Notes: generated by a model not told the origin, from the sequence alone. A stretch of 64,000 bases of DNA from an uncultured Paracoccaceae bacterium (GCA_947493745.1 CANLSM010000002.1:124001-188000), one strand, 5' to 3'; positions 33,963 through 45,945 are shown, counted from the stretch's first letter. Numbers and translations are program-made.

Positions 33963-35609
33963 TTAGCCGGGCTGAAAGGGTGTGTGGGCGGTTTTGACGA
34001 TATCATCGAAGGCGGTCAGGCGACCCAGAAGGCCATAATGGCTCATCGTGGCGATGCCATCCGCGTCCAGCGTATAAAGCTCGCGGAAGAACTGCTCGCG
34101 CTCGGCCTGGTTGCGGCGCGCATACTGCTTGACCTGGAGCTTGCGCACATCACTCATCCCGGCATAGCTGTGGCCCTTCACAAGACGCTTGTCGAGCTTG
34201 CCGCACCATTGCGGAAAGGAGAGCGCGTCGTAGTGGATCAGCCGCAAGGTGACATGATCCTCGCCAACCCGTTTGCCGACCGTCCCGTCACTGAAGAACG
34301 GGTAGTGCGTTTTGAACGCATCCACGTCTTCCCCGCAACGGACCATGTATTTTCCCACGATGTGCGAGAGCATGCCCCATTTGAAGATTTTCTGATGATC
34401 GGCATACATCTGTTCCGCGATGTCACGCCAGCGCGGGCCCCAGACCGGCATTCGGATGTAGTTCGCACTAAACTCGTTATCAATCGGTTGATCGAAGCTC
34501 CACACAGGCTCCGAACTCGGGGTTCTGACATAGCGCTGATCGGGTGGCGCGCTGGCCAGCAATTCGGGAAGCGGCCGGTCGGACCAGATGAATTCGTCGG
34601 CATCGCAGAACATCATCCAGCCGTCGCGCTGTGCCTCATAGGCGCGCTTAAAGCATATCCGCTGCCGCCCTTCGAGACCATCCGCCCGTCGAATGCCGTG
34701 CCAGAATTCCTCGCCGCATCTGATGACGTTGACGATCGGGTCCGGGTCCAGCTCGTCGGCCATGGGATCTGCGGGATCATCGAAATAGAGGTTGATCTGC
34801 GAAAACCCCATGCCCTTGTAGTAGCGCACGAAAGTTCGCACCAGCTCGGGGCGCTCCTTGAGCATGCAGGTGACGGAGTAGTTCTCGGCAGGTTTGAAAC
34901 TGGGCTCGTCAAAGACCGGGGGAGGGGCGATCCTGGTTGTCTTGGGATGAAAGGTTCCGGTCAGTTGAACAGACTTCCCGGGCGTCAGATAAGGTGCTCC
35001 CCAGGCATACTGATCTGCCGTTATCTCTTTGAGGCGCTCTGCGGCCTCTTCGGTCAGATGCATGTTGCGGATCCCGTCCGGCGTCGCCCTCCAGACACGC
35101 ATCCGAACGCCCGCCTTGTCGTAGAAGTATTCCTGCGCCTCAACAATGTTGTCGGCGGTAAAGACCCTGTCATAGACGCTCAGGTCAGGCCCCAGATAGG
35201 GCGCGCCGCCTGACAGAGCCCGCGTGAGGCGCGGATAGTGCCTGCCATAGGCATCAAGGTTGTTGGCCAGCCGCAGAATGCCGGGATCGAGGTCCAGATC
35301 CTCTTCCTTCATCGCCTCCGCAACGCCCGCCTTTCGAAAGACCGACGAGCGTGCGAGACCGCTCCAGTTCTCGATCCACTGGTCAATCGGGTCCTTGATC
35401 AGCGTGATCTTCTCATAGCCTTCGGGAACATCCAGATGCTCGGGCTTGAACAACTCCGTCTTCCAGCCGCCCCAGGAGTTGATGCCACGGGCGCGGTTCG
35501 GCGGCTCGCCGTCATACTTGATCGCACGGATCACATGCTTGAGTTCCGTGCTTTCCCAGTTGAAACCCGGGAAAAACGCTATCTTTGCTTGGGGACAGAG
35601 TATGGGCAC
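33963..35609 (-). CDS. Fusion: sulfotransferase-like domain and glycosyltransferase
   Basis: 548 residues in two parts. Residues about 1-215 look like a sulfotransferase-family fold: a short beta start (KIAFFPGFNWEST), LIKDPIDQWIENW (70-82), which fits the R-D-P-x-x-x-x-x-S/W phosphate motif with Lys for Arg, and a late LKEITADQYAWGAPY. No clear P-loop-like PAPS motif is seen, so activity is uncertain. Residues about 240-545 are a glycosyltransferase resembling the neighbouring GT (CMLKERPELVRTFVRYYKGMGF and CDADEF at 335-340). The start is GTG with a weak ribosome site. I infer a bifunctional enzyme of glycan assembly and decoration. Confidence 0.7.
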   Translation of the reverse strand: MPILCPQAKIAFFPGFNWESTELKHVIRAIKYDGEPPNRARGINSWGGWKTELFKPEHLDVPEGYEKITLIKDPIDQWIENWSGLARSSVFRKAGVAEAMKEEDLDLDPGILRLANNLDAYGRHYPRLTRALSGGAPYLGPDLSVYDRVFTADNIVEAQEYFYDKAGVRMRVWRATPDGIRNMHLTEEAAERLKEITADQYAWGAPYLTPGKSVQLTGTFHPKTTRIAPPPVFDEPSFKPAENYSVTCMLKERPELVRTFVRYYKGMGFSQINLYFDDPADPMADELDPDPIVNVIRCGEEFWHGIRRADGLEGRQRICFKRAYEAQRDGWMMFCDADEFIWSDRPLPELLASAPPDQRYVRTPSSEPVWSFDQPIDNEFSANYIRMPVWGPRWRDIAEQMYADHQKIFKWGMLSHIVGKYMVRCGEDVDAFKTHYPFFSDGTVGKRVGEDHVTLRLIHYDALSFPQWCGKLDKRLVKGHSYAGMSDVRKLQVKQYARRNQAEREQFFRELYTLDADGIATMSHYGLLGRLTAFDDIVKTAHTPFQPG

Positions 35610-35726
35610 GAGGTTAGAAAACCGATCTTGAGCACAGCAGTGCGATTGCAGGTGTCACCCTATGGCATTTCAGTCGATTGCTTGCAAGAAACGCTGTCGG
35701 GATCTGGTGTTGGCACGGACGGTCGG

Positions 35727-36506
35727 TCAAAGGTTCTTCCGTCGCCGTGCTGGCTGCTTCAGAATACTGTGCCGTTTCTTCCGATAGGCCTCGATCTTGG
35801 CGAGCTTGTCGGCACCGAGAAGCGTCTCGATCGTTTTTCGTTTAAGTTTGTTCTTCTTGATGTGCAGCGTCAGCATCGGGACATGAACAAGCCGCGGCGT
35901 CCAGTTACGGTCGTGAAGCGCGCTGATCAGGTTGACGGCCATGAGGTTGTATTCCGCGGGCAGCACCAGAAATGGGATTTTGCTGAGCCACAGAAGCTCG
36001 CGAAAGACCGGCTGGTCGCGCCACATCTTATCGCCCCTGACAACACTCTGCCATTCCTCGAAAAGCGCCATGACTTCCGGGGTTTTCCGATACCCCAGAA
36101 CACCGGTATTGATCTGGGGGAACGCCTCGGGCACCTCTTCGCGCCAGATTTTCTGGGCGTTCCAGGTCAGTCGCAACTGGTCGTGGACACCGCACATATC
36201 GTACCGGTCAAGGACATCGAAAACCTCCTCGAACGTGTCGAAGGCGACGGTATCGGCATCAAGGAAGATGGTTTTCTCGAACCGGCTGGCCCGCATCGCA
36301 TCGATTTTGGACCGTCTCCATGGATCCTCGACAATATGGACCTGATCGACAAACGGGCTTTCCAACGGCTGGTCCGTGAACAGGTCGATGGGAACATCCG
36401 GCATCCACATCTTGCAGCTTTCGGCAGCCTCCAGGGCGAGTTCGACATACCCCTGACCGGTGGCCGTGAAAATGATCCCTCGCGAGAGGTTGGCGTCATC
36501 GGTCAT
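35727..36506 (-). CDS. Glycosyltransferase, GT8-like
   Basis: 259 residues. TIFLDADTVAFD with DAD at 83-85 is the metal/nucleotide-sugar motif of retaining glycosyltransferases of the GT8 type, and PQINTGVLGYRKTPEV and WRDQPVFRELLW are typical of the fold. The C-terminus is basic (KKNKLKRK and RRRKN), perhaps for membrane association. It sits between the fusion gene and the FkbM methyltransferase on the same strand. The sugar donor is unknown. Confidence 0.75.
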   Translation of the reverse strand: MTDDANLSRGIIFTATGQGYVELALEAAESCKMWMPDVPIDLFTDQPLESPFVDQVHIVEDPWRRSKIDAMRASRFEKTIFLDADTVAFDTFEEVFDVLDRYDMCGVHDQLRLTWNAQKIWREEVPEAFPQINTGVLGYRKTPEVMALFEEWQSVVRGDKMWRDQPVFRELLWLSKIPFLVLPAEYNLMAVNLISALHDRNWTPRLVHVPMLTLHIKKNKLKRKTIETLLGADKLAKIEAYRKKRHSILKQPARRRKNL

Positions 36507-36561
36507 CTTGCAGGATCAGCCTTCCAGCGAGCCCGCATATCCAGAAGGCAACGGAAGCCCA

Positions 36562-37362
36562 TCATGACCGATCCAGACGAAAGAGGCGGTTGGCCCCGAA
36601 ACGACGCATGAGTTTATACCCGGCGGTCTCCATCCTGGACAAGAGCGGGTAGGTCCAGTTTTCCGAATGCTCGACCTCGAAATAGATCAGATGCGGGTGC
36701 AGGGCGGCGTCGTGTTCCAGAAGCGGAAAGATCACGCGATCCTCAAGTCCTTCGACATCGACCTTGAGAAAATCGATATGGGAGACCTCGGCCTCCTTCA
36801 GACACTCAGCCAGAGGCCGGATCTCCACCATGGCCCCGTCTATCGCCGTTTCAGTGTCATATTCCACGCCGACACGACCGCTTCCGTAGGTGTTCTCGGC
36901 GGGAAACTGCATCTGCGCCGACCCGGCCTTGTCGCCCACTGCACATTCGAAAACCTCGACACCCGCAAAATCGTTGAGCTCAAGATTGCGGTGCAGCCTT
37001 GAGAGCATGGGGGGATTGGGCTCGAACAGAATGGCGCGGGAGTCGGACGGCAGCGTCTTGAAAACCGGCAGACTGAAAGCACCCACATTTGCCCCGACAT
37101 CCACGATGATTGACGGTTTCTGCGCCAACGCATCGGAGACGGCATTGATGCCGCGATGCTCCGGCGGGCGCCCGTGTTTCCAGACCCCGAACTCGGTGCG
37201 GTTGTCCTTGGGGTGAATTTCGAACTCCACATTCATCGACCGCACACGGGTCGGAGGCAGAACCGAACGGATTTGCTCCCGAAGCCAGGGGCGTTTGCCG
37301 GACTTGTTCCACAGTTCGCGCATGGCTTCTTCATAAGGGTGCATGATGCGCTCCGGTTCCAT
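36562..37362 (-). CDS. FkbM family methyltransferase
   Basis: 266 residues. The SAM-binding loop is IIVDVGANVGAFSL (85-98), followed by LFEPNP and HIDFLKVDVEGLE, the FkbM signature. Members O-methylate sugars or polyketides. In this island a sugar O-methyltransferase is the natural reading. It is the first gene of a four-gene minus-strand run (36562 down to 32985) and is divergent from the gene at 37531. Confidence 0.88.
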   Translation of the reverse strand: MEPERIMHPYEEAMRELWNKSGKRPWLREQIRSVLPPTRVRSMNVEFEIHPKDNRTEFGVWKHGRPPEHRGINAVSDALAQKPSIIVDVGANVGAFSLPVFKTLPSDSRAILFEPNPPMLSRLHRNLELNDFAGVEVFECAVGDKAGSAQMQFPAENTYGSGRVGVEYDTETAIDGAMVEIRPLAECLKEAEVSHIDFLKVDVEGLEDRVIFPLLEHDAALHPHLIYFEVEHSENWTYPLLSRMETAGYKLMRRFGANRLFRLDRS

Positions 37363-37530
37363 CGTTCGTGCGGGACCTTAAGGCTGGCAGGTCTGAAATA
37401 ACAGTAAAAATGGAGCAGACTGATACGTCCTGATCTGTCCGCAACAATTGTCTTCCGATCGAAGGACCGCTAAGGCTCGTGACAGCCAGGACCCGATCAA
37501 CAAGGGCCATATCACGAGGAGGCGCGCCAG

Positions 37531-38436
37531 TTGCTGTCCAGCCCGGATGACCTGATTCAGGACCTGCGTTCAACGGTTGCGGAACCGGTCCGCGAAGTGC
37601 CGGCGACCATCTGGATGTTCTGGAATACCGGCGAAGAAACGGCGCCCGATATCGTTCGCAAGAGCATCTCAACATGGCGCAGCTTCAATCCCGATCACCA
37701 GGTTCGGGTGCTTGATGAGGCAATCCTCGCCTCGGAGTTCGATATCGACTACGGCGCGGTTGCATCGCACTACACCGTGAAGCTGGGCGAGGCGGGCAAG
37801 TCGAATATTCTTAGAATGTATCTTCTTCTGAAGTTCGGGGGGATCTGGGCCGATGCCACATCATTCTGCATGAACCCGCTCTCCGGCTGGCTGCATCCCC
37901 AACTGCCTGACGGTGATCTCTTCATGTTCCGCCTGAGCGAGACGACGGCGGATCGCCAGATCGCCAACTGGTTCATCGCCGCCTCGCCGAATGATCCAAT
38001 TCTCATGGATGTGATGAAAAACTCGGTGGCCTATCTGACCCGCCGGCGACTGCAGCCCTTGCAACTGGTGGTGCTCAACAAGATCAACCCGCCCGAAGAC
38101 CTGATCGGTCGGACATCCACTGGCGGCCCCTTGCTCGATTTTGCGGAGGCCAAGGGGCTGGCCCCCTATTTTCTCAATCACTACTTTTTCAATGAGGCGA
38201 TTGCGCGTCATCCCGATCAGTGGGGCAAGGTTCTCCCCCTGACCAATCGGTTCGTTTCGCCGCGTGCGAAGTATCGTGACTATCTGGTCTCGGATGTCGC
38301 AAAGCTCAACCGGCGACCGATCTATCTGAAAAAGCAGATCTGCCATAACCGCGTGGCGGCCCTGTTTGATGGGGATACCCCGGACCTGACCCGGATCCAT
38401 GCAGAGCGGACCCGGCTGGGGCTCAGCCGCGATTGA
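37531..38436 (+). CDS. Capsular polysaccharide synthesis glycosyltransferase, GT32-like
   Basis: 301 residues. TIWMFWNTGEETAPDIV opens the domain, and KSNILRMYLLLKFGGIWADAT (GGIWADAT at 103-110) is the signature of the Caps_synth/GT32 group, which uses a DxD-like Asp to bind a nucleotide sugar. No signal peptide. The start is TTG, ten bases after GAGGAGG, which fits better than any internal ATG. It is the only plus-strand gene in this half of the island and is convergent with, six bases from, the sulfotransferase-like gene. Confidence 0.8.
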   Translation: MLSSPDDLIQDLRSTVAEPVREVPATIWMFWNTGEETAPDIVRKSISTWRSFNPDHQVRVLDEAILASEFDIDYGAVASHYTVKLGEAGKSNILRMYLLLKFGGIWADATSFCMNPLSGWLHPQLPDGDLFMFRLSETTADRQIANWFIAASPNDPILMDVMKNSVAYLTRRRLQPLQLVVLNKINPPEDLIGRTSTGGPLLDFAEAKGLAPYFLNHYFFNEAIARHPDQWGKVLPLTNRFVSPRAKYRDYLVSDVAKLNRRPIYLKKQICHNRVAALFDGDTPDLTRIHAERTRLGLSRD

Positions 38437-38442
38437 GTGGGC

Positions 38443-39225
38443 TTACTTCTGGAAACAGTCCCGGTTTGTTCGAAGAAGCCGCCGCAGAACATGCATGTCC
38501 TGCTCGGACATCTCGGTTGCGTTGGCTTCTCTGAGAAAGGCGATCGCACCCGAGGGCAGGCTTTCGTTTTTGCGGGGCGGCACCTTGATGCGCGAGAGCG
38601 CCTCATCGCTCAGCCCGATTTCTTTCAGAAGACTGATCCCCATGAAACGTTTTTGACGCTCATCCTCGAAGCTGAAGAACACGACGCGGGCTGTCGTCGT
38701 GGCCGCTTCAGTGATGCGCCTGATCTCGTCCCAATCGGTCTCGAAGGGAATCCCATGCACCCAGTCCTCGTAGGAGATCGTGTAGCGCCGGGCAAAAACC
38801 GACTGGTTGTAGGAGCTTCTGAGCCACGCATCCATTTCGCGCGTGAAGAACAGAAAACAAAGGTCATGGCCCGAAAACGCCTCTTCCATCAGGGGCAGCA
38901 TGATGCCGATCGCCTCCGTCAGGCTGGGTTGACCTTCCTTGTAGTAGTCATGTCCGATGATGTTCTCATCGGATAGGAATGCGACGGACCGTCCCGACTG
39001 TTCGAATTCGCTCCTGATATCCGCGAACACAGCCGTGAGGTCCTTGCGGCGTCCAGACGTGGGGGTTTTCAGAAACGCGTTGCACGCCTTTCGAAGCTTC
39101 CGGGTTTTACCGCCTCGTATCCGGAATGCACAATGTGGCTCTATGATCTCCCGATTGCGCGAAAAGACGCTTTGCGCGAAGGTCGTTCCGGTTTTCTGAA
39201 AGCCGAGATGGATGAAGATTTTCAA
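38443..39225 (-). CDS. Sulfotransferase-like protein
   Basis: About 260 residues. The N-terminus KIFIHLGFQKTGTTFAQ carries the 5'-phosphosulfate-binding loop (KTGTT) of PAPS-dependent sulfotransferases. VFFSFED, FFTREMDAWLRSSYNQ (a degenerate 3'-phosphate motif) and a C-terminal helix region follow. I start at TTG 39225 because family members begin right before this strand; the frame is open to 39396, with an ATG at 39333 also possible, and that longest form would overlap the divergent gene. Likely sulfates a glycan; inference from family and context. Confidence 0.7.
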   Translation of the reverse strand: MKIFIHLGFQKTGTTFAQSVFSRNREIIEPHCAFRIRGGKTRKLRKACNAFLKTPTSGRRKDLTAVFADIRSEFEQSGRSVAFLSDENIIGHDYYKEGQPSLTEAIGIMLPLMEEAFSGHDLCFLFFTREMDAWLRSSYNQSVFARRYTISYEDWVHGIPFETDWDEIRRITEAATTTARVVFFSFEDERQKRFMGISLLKEIGLSDEALSRIKVPPRKNESLPSGAIAFLREANATEMSEQDMHVLRRLLRTNRDCFQK

Positions 39226-39388
39226 CGGTGAGGATCGCTTTGAGGCAGGGTACGAGATTTGCCACACCCCTAGTTGAAAATGCCTGCTCCAGCAAGCTGT
39301 GGTACCGCTGCCGAAATGGTAGGCACTTTTCATTTCGGTTCCGATCAGGCAGATCGATGGAACCCGCATAACCGGAGACCTGAACTGA

Positions 39389-40138
39389 ATGGCCAATGTC
39401 TATCACGTATTCGGAGACTCTCACGCGCGTCTGTTTTTCCCGGGCGACGGGTTGGTCATGGAGCGGCTTGGTTTCGGTTCCGAAGACCTGGTGGTTAAGG
39501 GGCAGGCCATTTCAGCAGCCTCGCTCGCCGGATTTCGCAAACAGCAATCCACGTTGCGAACGCGAGAGATCGTTGCCGACGCGATCGGGCCTGCGCGGAA
39601 AATGGTTCTCGCGTTCGGTCAGGTGGATCTGGAGCTTGGCTATTACTACCGGAAGATCATCAAGGGCGAGATGTCGCTGGAGCCCGAGGATTACAGCGCA
39701 TGGCTGGTCGACGCCTATCGCGCCCTCATTGAGGGGCTTGATCTCAGTGACCTCGATCTGGCGCTGAAAGGCAGCAACCTGACGGTTCTTTCAAATCCTG
39801 AATTCGCGGTTCGTTATATTCTTAGAATTATTCGCCCCAAGAACCGCAAGCCGGAAGACATCGAGATGCTCAGGCCTGCCCTGCTGAGCGAAGACGAGCA
39901 GAACGGGTTGATCCTCGCGTTCAACACCAGACTGCGCGCATTTTGTGATGAGCGCGGTCTGCGATACTTCGACATCAATGATGGCTTGTCTGTGGACGGC
40001 GAGGCGGGTCGGCCCGCGCGGCTGCGCCCCTGCTTCATGCCAGGCGGGTTCGATCATCATATCACCGACAGTCTTGAGGTGCGTGCGCTGCATATGAAGG
40101 GCCTGATGGGCGTGTTCGAAGATGGCTCGCCTGCCTGA
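39389..40138 (+). CDS. SGNH-like protein of glycan island
   Basis: 249 residues. VFGDSHARL near the N-terminus (GDSH, 9-12) resembles block I of SGNH hydrolases, LAFGQVDLELGY may be a divergent block III, and FDHHITDS fits a D-x-x-H block V. Proteins like this occur in polysaccharide loci, where they add or remove acyl groups. No signal peptide, so cytoplasmic. The match is by motif only, so catalytic competence is uncertain. It is followed 81 bases later by ugd on the same strand. Confidence 0.6.
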   Translation: MANVYHVFGDSHARLFFPGDGLVMERLGFGSEDLVVKGQAISAASLAGFRKQQSTLRTREIVADAIGPARKMVLAFGQVDLELGYYYRKIIKGEMSLEPEDYSAWLVDAYRALIEGLDLSDLDLALKGSNLTVLSNPEFAVRYILRIIRPKNRKPEDIEMLRPALLSEDEQNGLILAFNTRLRAFCDERGLRYFDINDGLSVDGEAGRPARLRPCFMPGGFDHHITDSLEVRALHMKGLMGVFEDGSPA

Positions 40139-40219
40139 TCCTCGGTCGAGATCCGCGTTGCGAAGATGGCTGCAATCTCCTAAACCCGGCAAATTCGCAG
40201 TACTGATCGCAGGTAAGAC

Positions 40220-41383
40220 ATGAAAATTGCTGTCGTTGGCCTTGGCTATGTTGGATTGTCGAATGCGGTTCTGCTGGCGCAGAAGAACGACGTCATGGCC
40301 GTGGACGTCGACGCGGACCGCGTGGCCATGATCAATGCGCGAAAATCTCCGATCGTGGATGAAGAGCTGGAGGCGTTTCTGCGCTCAAGCGATCTGAGCC
40401 TGACTGCGACGCTCGACAAGACCGCGGCCTTTGCCGATATCGACTATGCGATCATTGCGACACCCACCAATTATGATCCCGACACCAACCGGTTTGACAC
40501 CAGTTCGGTCGAGGCGGTGATTGCCGAGATCAATGAAGTCACGCCCGGCGCGACGATTGTCATCAAGTCGACCATTCCGGTGGGGTTTATAGACCGTCTG
40601 CGGGAGCAGGGCGTGAGCAATGTGCTCTTCTCGCCGGAGTTCCTGCGGGAGGGCCGGGCACTCTGGGACAATCTGCATCCCTCGCGGATCATCGTGGGCG
40701 AGCGGTCCGAGCGCGCGCGCGTCTTCGCGGATCTGCTTCAGGATGCGGCAGAGACAAAGGATGTGCCGGTTCTGTTCACCGATCCCAGCGAGGCGGAGGC
40801 GATCAAGCTCTTTGCGAACACCTATCTCGCGATGCGAGTGGCTTTCTTCAACGAACTCGACACCTATGCGGAGGTCCATGCGCTCGACACCCGCCAGATC
40901 ATCCGGGGTGTGGGACTGGACCCGCGGATCGGAGATCACTACAACAATCCGTCTTTCGGATATGGCGGTTATTGTCTGCCCAAGGACAGCAAGCAGCTTC
41001 TGGCCAATTACAGCGAAGTGCCGCAGAACCTGATCCGCTCCATCGTGGACGCGAATACCACCCGCAAGGACTTTATTGCCGAAAGCATCCTGGCGCGCGC
41101 GCCGGAGGTTGTGGGTGTGTACCGCCTGACCATGAAAGCGGGCTCGGACAACTTCCGGCACTCCTCCATTCAGGGCATCATGAAGCGGATCAAGGCCAAG
41201 GGCATTCCGGTGATCGTCTATGAGCCCGAAATGGATGCCACCGACTTCTTCAACTCGCCGGTGGAACATGATCTGGAGCGCTTCAAGGCCCAGGCCGATC
41301 TCATTGTCGCAAACCGCATGACGGATGAGTTGCACGATGTGGCCGACCGGGTCTTCACCCGTGACCTTTTTGGCTCCGACTAG
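40220..41383 (+). CDS. ugd: UDP-glucose 6-dehydrogenase
   Basis: 387 residues. It oxidises UDP-glucose to UDP-glucuronic acid with NAD. The N-terminal Rossmann loop is [10 protein letters not shown] (5-14), the middle has STIPVGF and SPEFLREG, and the catalytic Cys252 with Lys255 lies in [14 protein letters not shown]. The length is that of the short UDPGDH form rather than the 430-450 residue form. It supplies a uronic acid precursor, which points to an acidic glycan as the island's product. Confidence 0.95.
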   Translation: MKIAVVGLGYVGLSNAVLLAQKNDVMAVDVDADRVAMINARKSPIVDEELEAFLRSSDLSLTATLDKTAAFADIDYAIIATPTNYDPDTNRFDTSSVEAVIAEINEVTPGATIVIKSTIPVGFIDRLREQGVSNVLFSPEFLREGRALWDNLHPSRIIVGERSERARVFADLLQDAAETKDVPVLFTDPSEAEAIKLFANTYLAMRVAFFNELDTYAEVHALDTRQIIRGVGLDPRIGDHYNNPSFGYGGYCLPKDSKQLLANYSEVPQNLIRSIVDANTTRKDFIAESILARAPEVVGVYRLTMKAGSDNFRHSSIQGIMKRIKAKGIPVIVYEPEMDATDFFNSPVEHDLERFKAQADLIVANRMTDELHDVADRVFTRDLFGSD

Positions 41384-41684
41384 GGGCAGAAACCGCCCAT
41401 TTGCCATTCTTTGCGAATGCAGTGGCGCCAGGCGGGGATATCTGCACATCCGCTGTTGACATAGTGCCCCCAGAATCATATGTCTCGCGCGCTCAGGAAG
41501 GGTGCGCCCTTTCAAACAAAGCCTAAATCTGGCGCGCATGACTCAGGGTTTCGTCCCTCAGTCCTCTGGAATTTCGCCGCGACGGTCCCAGGTAGGGAAA
41601 CCGCACGCGGCACTTTTTGCGTTTCTGACGAATGTCGGGGGCGTCCGAGATGAATTGAAACGGTATAGACGGGGTACGATCCGA
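41384..41684 (+). other. 301-base region between ugd and rpsL
   Basis: It holds the predicted rpsL promoter (41456-41484) and a leader of about 200 bases. No gene is recognised. The frame of rpsL is open without a stop from 41502, giving 61 possible upstream codons, but these have no known homology and rpsL normally begins at MPTIQQL, so I treat them as leader. Confidence 0.6.
41456..41484 (+). promoter_or_regulatory. Predicted promoter of the str operon
   Basis: -35 TTGACA (41456-41461), 17-base spacer, -10 TATGTC (41479-41484), about 200 bases before rpsL. The -35 is consensus; the -10 is moderate. Confidence 0.55.
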
Positions 41685-42056
41685 ATGCCAACGATCCAAC
41701 AGCTGATCCGCAAGCCGCGGCAGCCGAAAGTCAAGCGGTCCAAGTCGATGCACTTGGAAGCCTGCCCGCAGAAACGCGGCGTATGTACGCGCGTCTATAC
41801 AACGACGCCGAAGAAACCGAACTCGGCCATGCGTAAGGTTGCCAAGGTGCGCCTGACCAACGGCTTTGAGGTCATTTCCTACATTCCCGGTGAAAGCCAT
41901 AACCTTCAGGAACACTCGGTGGTTCTGATCCGTGGCGGCCGTGTGAAAGATTTGCCCGGTGTGCGCTATCACATCCTGCGCGGTGTTCTCGATACGCAAG
42001 GCGTCAAGGATCGTCGCCAGCGTCGTTCGAAATACGGCGCCAAGCGGCCGAAGTAA
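41685..42056 (+). CDS. rpsL: Ribosomal protein S12
   Basis: 123 residues. S12 sits at the decoding centre and monitors codon-anticodon pairing. The two streptomycin-related loops are wild type: [16 protein letters not shown] (with the conserved Lys) and [14 protein letters not shown]. Chosen start is ATG 41685 ([12 protein letters not shown]), the universal opening. First gene of rpsL-rpsG-fusA-tuf; 12 bases before rpsG. Confidence 0.98.
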   Translation: MPTIQQLIRKPRQPKVKRSKSMHLEACPQKRGVCTRVYTTTPKKPNSAMRKVAKVRLTNGFEVISYIPGESHNLQEHSVVLIRGGRVKDLPGVRYHILRGVLDTQGVKDRRQRRSKYGAKRPK

Positions 42057-42539
<483 letters not shown>

Positions 42540-42563
42540 CAAATCAGGATCAGGACGAGCATC

Positions 42564-44681
42564 ATGGCACGCGAATATCCCCTCGACCGCTACCGCAATT
42601 TCGGGATCATGGCGCATATCGATGCAGGCAAGACGACCTGCACCGAGCGGATCCTCTACTACACTGGCAAGTCGCACAAGATCGGCGAAGTCCATGATGG
42701 CGCGGCCACCATGGACTGGATGGAGCAGGAGCAGGAGCGGGGGATCACGATCACCTCTGCTGCTACGACGACCTTCTGGGAGCGGACCGAAACCGGGACC
42801 GAGGCGCAGACCGAGAAGCACCGCTTCAATATCATCGACACTCCGGGCCACGTTGACTTCACCATTGAGGTCGAGCGTTCGCTGGCCGTGCTTGATGGCG
42901 CTGTTTGTGTGCTGGATGCCAATGCCGGTGTTGAGCCTCAGACCGAAACCGTCTGGCGTCAGGCTGACCGCTACCACGTGCCGCGCATCGTCTTCGTCAA
43001 CAAGATGGATAAGATCGGGGCCGATTTCTACAACTGCGTTCACATGATCGCGGACCGCACCGGTGCGAAGCCAATGCCGATCCAGATCCCCATCGGGGCA
43101 GAGGACCAGCTTGAAGGCATCGTCGACCTGATCACCATGGAAGAATGGACCTGGGTTGGCGAAGATCTTGGTGCGACATGGACACGTCAGCAAGTTCGTG
43201 CGGAACTCAAGGACAAGGCCGAAGAGCTGCGCAACGAGATGATCGAACTGGCCGTCGAGCAGGATGACGACGCCATGGAAGCCTATCTCGAAGGCAATGA
43301 ACCGGACGTGGAGACACTTCGCAAGCTGATCCGCAAAGGGACGCTCGCGATGGATTTCGTGCCCGTGCTTGCCGGTTCTGCCTTCAAGAACAAGGGTGTC
43401 CAGCCGCTTCTGAACGCTGTAATCGACTTCCTTCCGGGGCCGCTCGATGTGCCTGCCTATATGGGCTTCAAGCCGGGCGATGAGACGGAAACCCGTGACA
43501 TTGCGCGCGCGGCCGATGATGCACTGCCGTTCTCCGGTCTTGCCTTCAAGATCATGAACGACCCGTTCATGGGCACGCTGACTTTCACCCGCATCTATTC
43601 GGGCACTCTAAGCAAGGGTGACGGCTTTTTGAACTCGACCAAGGGCAAGAAAGAGCGCGTCGGCCGTATGGTCATGATGCACTCCAACAAGCAGGACGAG
43701 ATCACCGAGGCGTTCGCCGGTGACATCATTGCGCTGGCGGGTCTGAAGGACACGACCACAGGCGATACGCTTTGTGATGCGCAGCACCCGGTCGTTCTGG
43801 AAACGATGACCTTCCCCGATCCGGTGATCGAGATCGCGGTTGAGCCGAAGACAAAGGCCGACCAGGAGAAGATGTCGCAAGGTCTGGCCCGTCTGGCTGC
43901 CGAAGACCCCTCCTTCCGGGTGGAGACCGATCTTGAGTCCGGTCAGACCATCATGAAGGGCATGGGCGAACTTCACCTCGATATCCTGATCGACCGCCTG
44001 AAGCGCGAGTTCAAGGTCGAGGCGAATATCGGTGCGCCGCAGGTGGCCTATCGTGAGACGATCTCCCACGAGGTCGAGCACACCTACACCCACAAGAAAC
44101 AGTCCGGTGGTTCGGGTCAGTTCGGCGAGGTCAAACTGGTCATCTCCCCGACAGAACCCGGCGAAGGCTATTCCTTCGAGAGCCGGATCGTCGGTGGTGC
44201 GGTGCCCAAGGAATATATTCCGGGCGTTGAAAAAGGCATCAACTCGGTCATGGACAGCGGCCCTCTGGCCGGTTTCCCGGTCATCGACTTCAAGGTCGCC
44301 CTGATCGACGGCAAATACCATGACGTGGACTCGTCCGTTCTCGCCTTCGAGATCGCGGCACGCATGTGCATGCGCGAAGGGATGCGCAAGGCCGGTGCCA
44401 AGATGCTCGAACCGATCATGGATGTCGAAGTGGTGACGCCCGAGGAGTATACCGGTGGCATCATCGGCGATCTGACATCGCGTCGCGGTCAGGTTCAGGG
44501 GCAGGACGCGCGCGGCAACGCGGTCGCGATCCGTGCCAATGTGCCGCTCGCCAATATGTTCGGCTACATCAATACACTGCGCTCGATGAGCTCGGGCCGT
44601 GCCAACTTCACCATGCAGTTCTCCCATTACGATGGGGTGCCGCAGAATATCTCTGACGAAATCCAGGCAAAATTCGCCTGA
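42564..44681 (+). CDS. fusA: Elongation factor EF-G
   Basis: 705 residues. The translocation GTPase. G1 AHIDAGKTT, switch [10 protein letters not shown] and G4 NKMDK are all present, with domains IV-V in the second half ([20 protein letters not shown]). The canonical position, 24 bases after rpsG, supports fusA rather than a second EF-G paralogue. Followed 50 bases later by tuf. Confidence 0.98.
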   Translation: MAREYPLDRYRNFGIMAHIDAGKTTCTERILYYTGKSHKIGEVHDGAATMDWMEQEQERGITITSAATTTFWERTETGTEAQTEKHRFNIIDTPGHVDFTIEVERSLAVLDGAVCVLDANAGVEPQTETVWRQADRYHVPRIVFVNKMDKIGADFYNCVHMIADRTGAKPMPIQIPIGAEDQLEGIVDLITMEEWTWVGEDLGATWTRQQVRAELKDKAEELRNEMIELAVEQDDDAMEAYLEGNEPDVETLRKLIRKGTLAMDFVPVLAGSAFKNKGVQPLLNAVIDFLPGPLDVPAYMGFKPGDETETRDIARAADDALPFSGLAFKIMNDPFMGTLTFTRIYSGTLSKGDGFLNSTKGKKERVGRMVMMHSNKQDEITEAFAGDIIALAGLKDTTTGDTLCDAQHPVVLETMTFPDPVIEIAVEPKTKADQEKMSQGLARLAAEDPSFRVETDLESGQTIMKGMGELHLDILIDRLKREFKVEANIGAPQVAYRETISHEVEHTYTHKKQSGGSGQFGEVKLVISPTEPGEGYSFESRIVGGAVPKEYIPGVEKGINSVMDSGPLAGFPVIDFKVALIDGKYHDVDSSVLAFEIAARMCMREGMRKAGAKMLEPIMDVEVVTPEEYTGGIIGDLTSRRGQVQGQDARGNAVAIRANVPLANMFGYINTLRSMSSGRANFTMQFSHYDGVPQNISDEIQAKFA

Positions 44682-44731
44682 TCTGAAACCCACAGGTCAG
44701 GCATTGCCGACCACGACTTACGGAGGCCACC

Positions 44732-45907
<1,176 letters not shown>

Positions 45908-45923
45908 TGATCTCAAATCCCTG

Positions 45924-45945
45924 AACCGGCTCACCGGAGCCGGTT
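45924..45945 (+). terminator. Hairpin after tuf copy 2
   Basis: Stem AACCGGCTC/GAGCCGGTT with loop ACCG, no T-run. Transcription probably reads through into rpsJ, at least in part. Confidence 0.45.
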
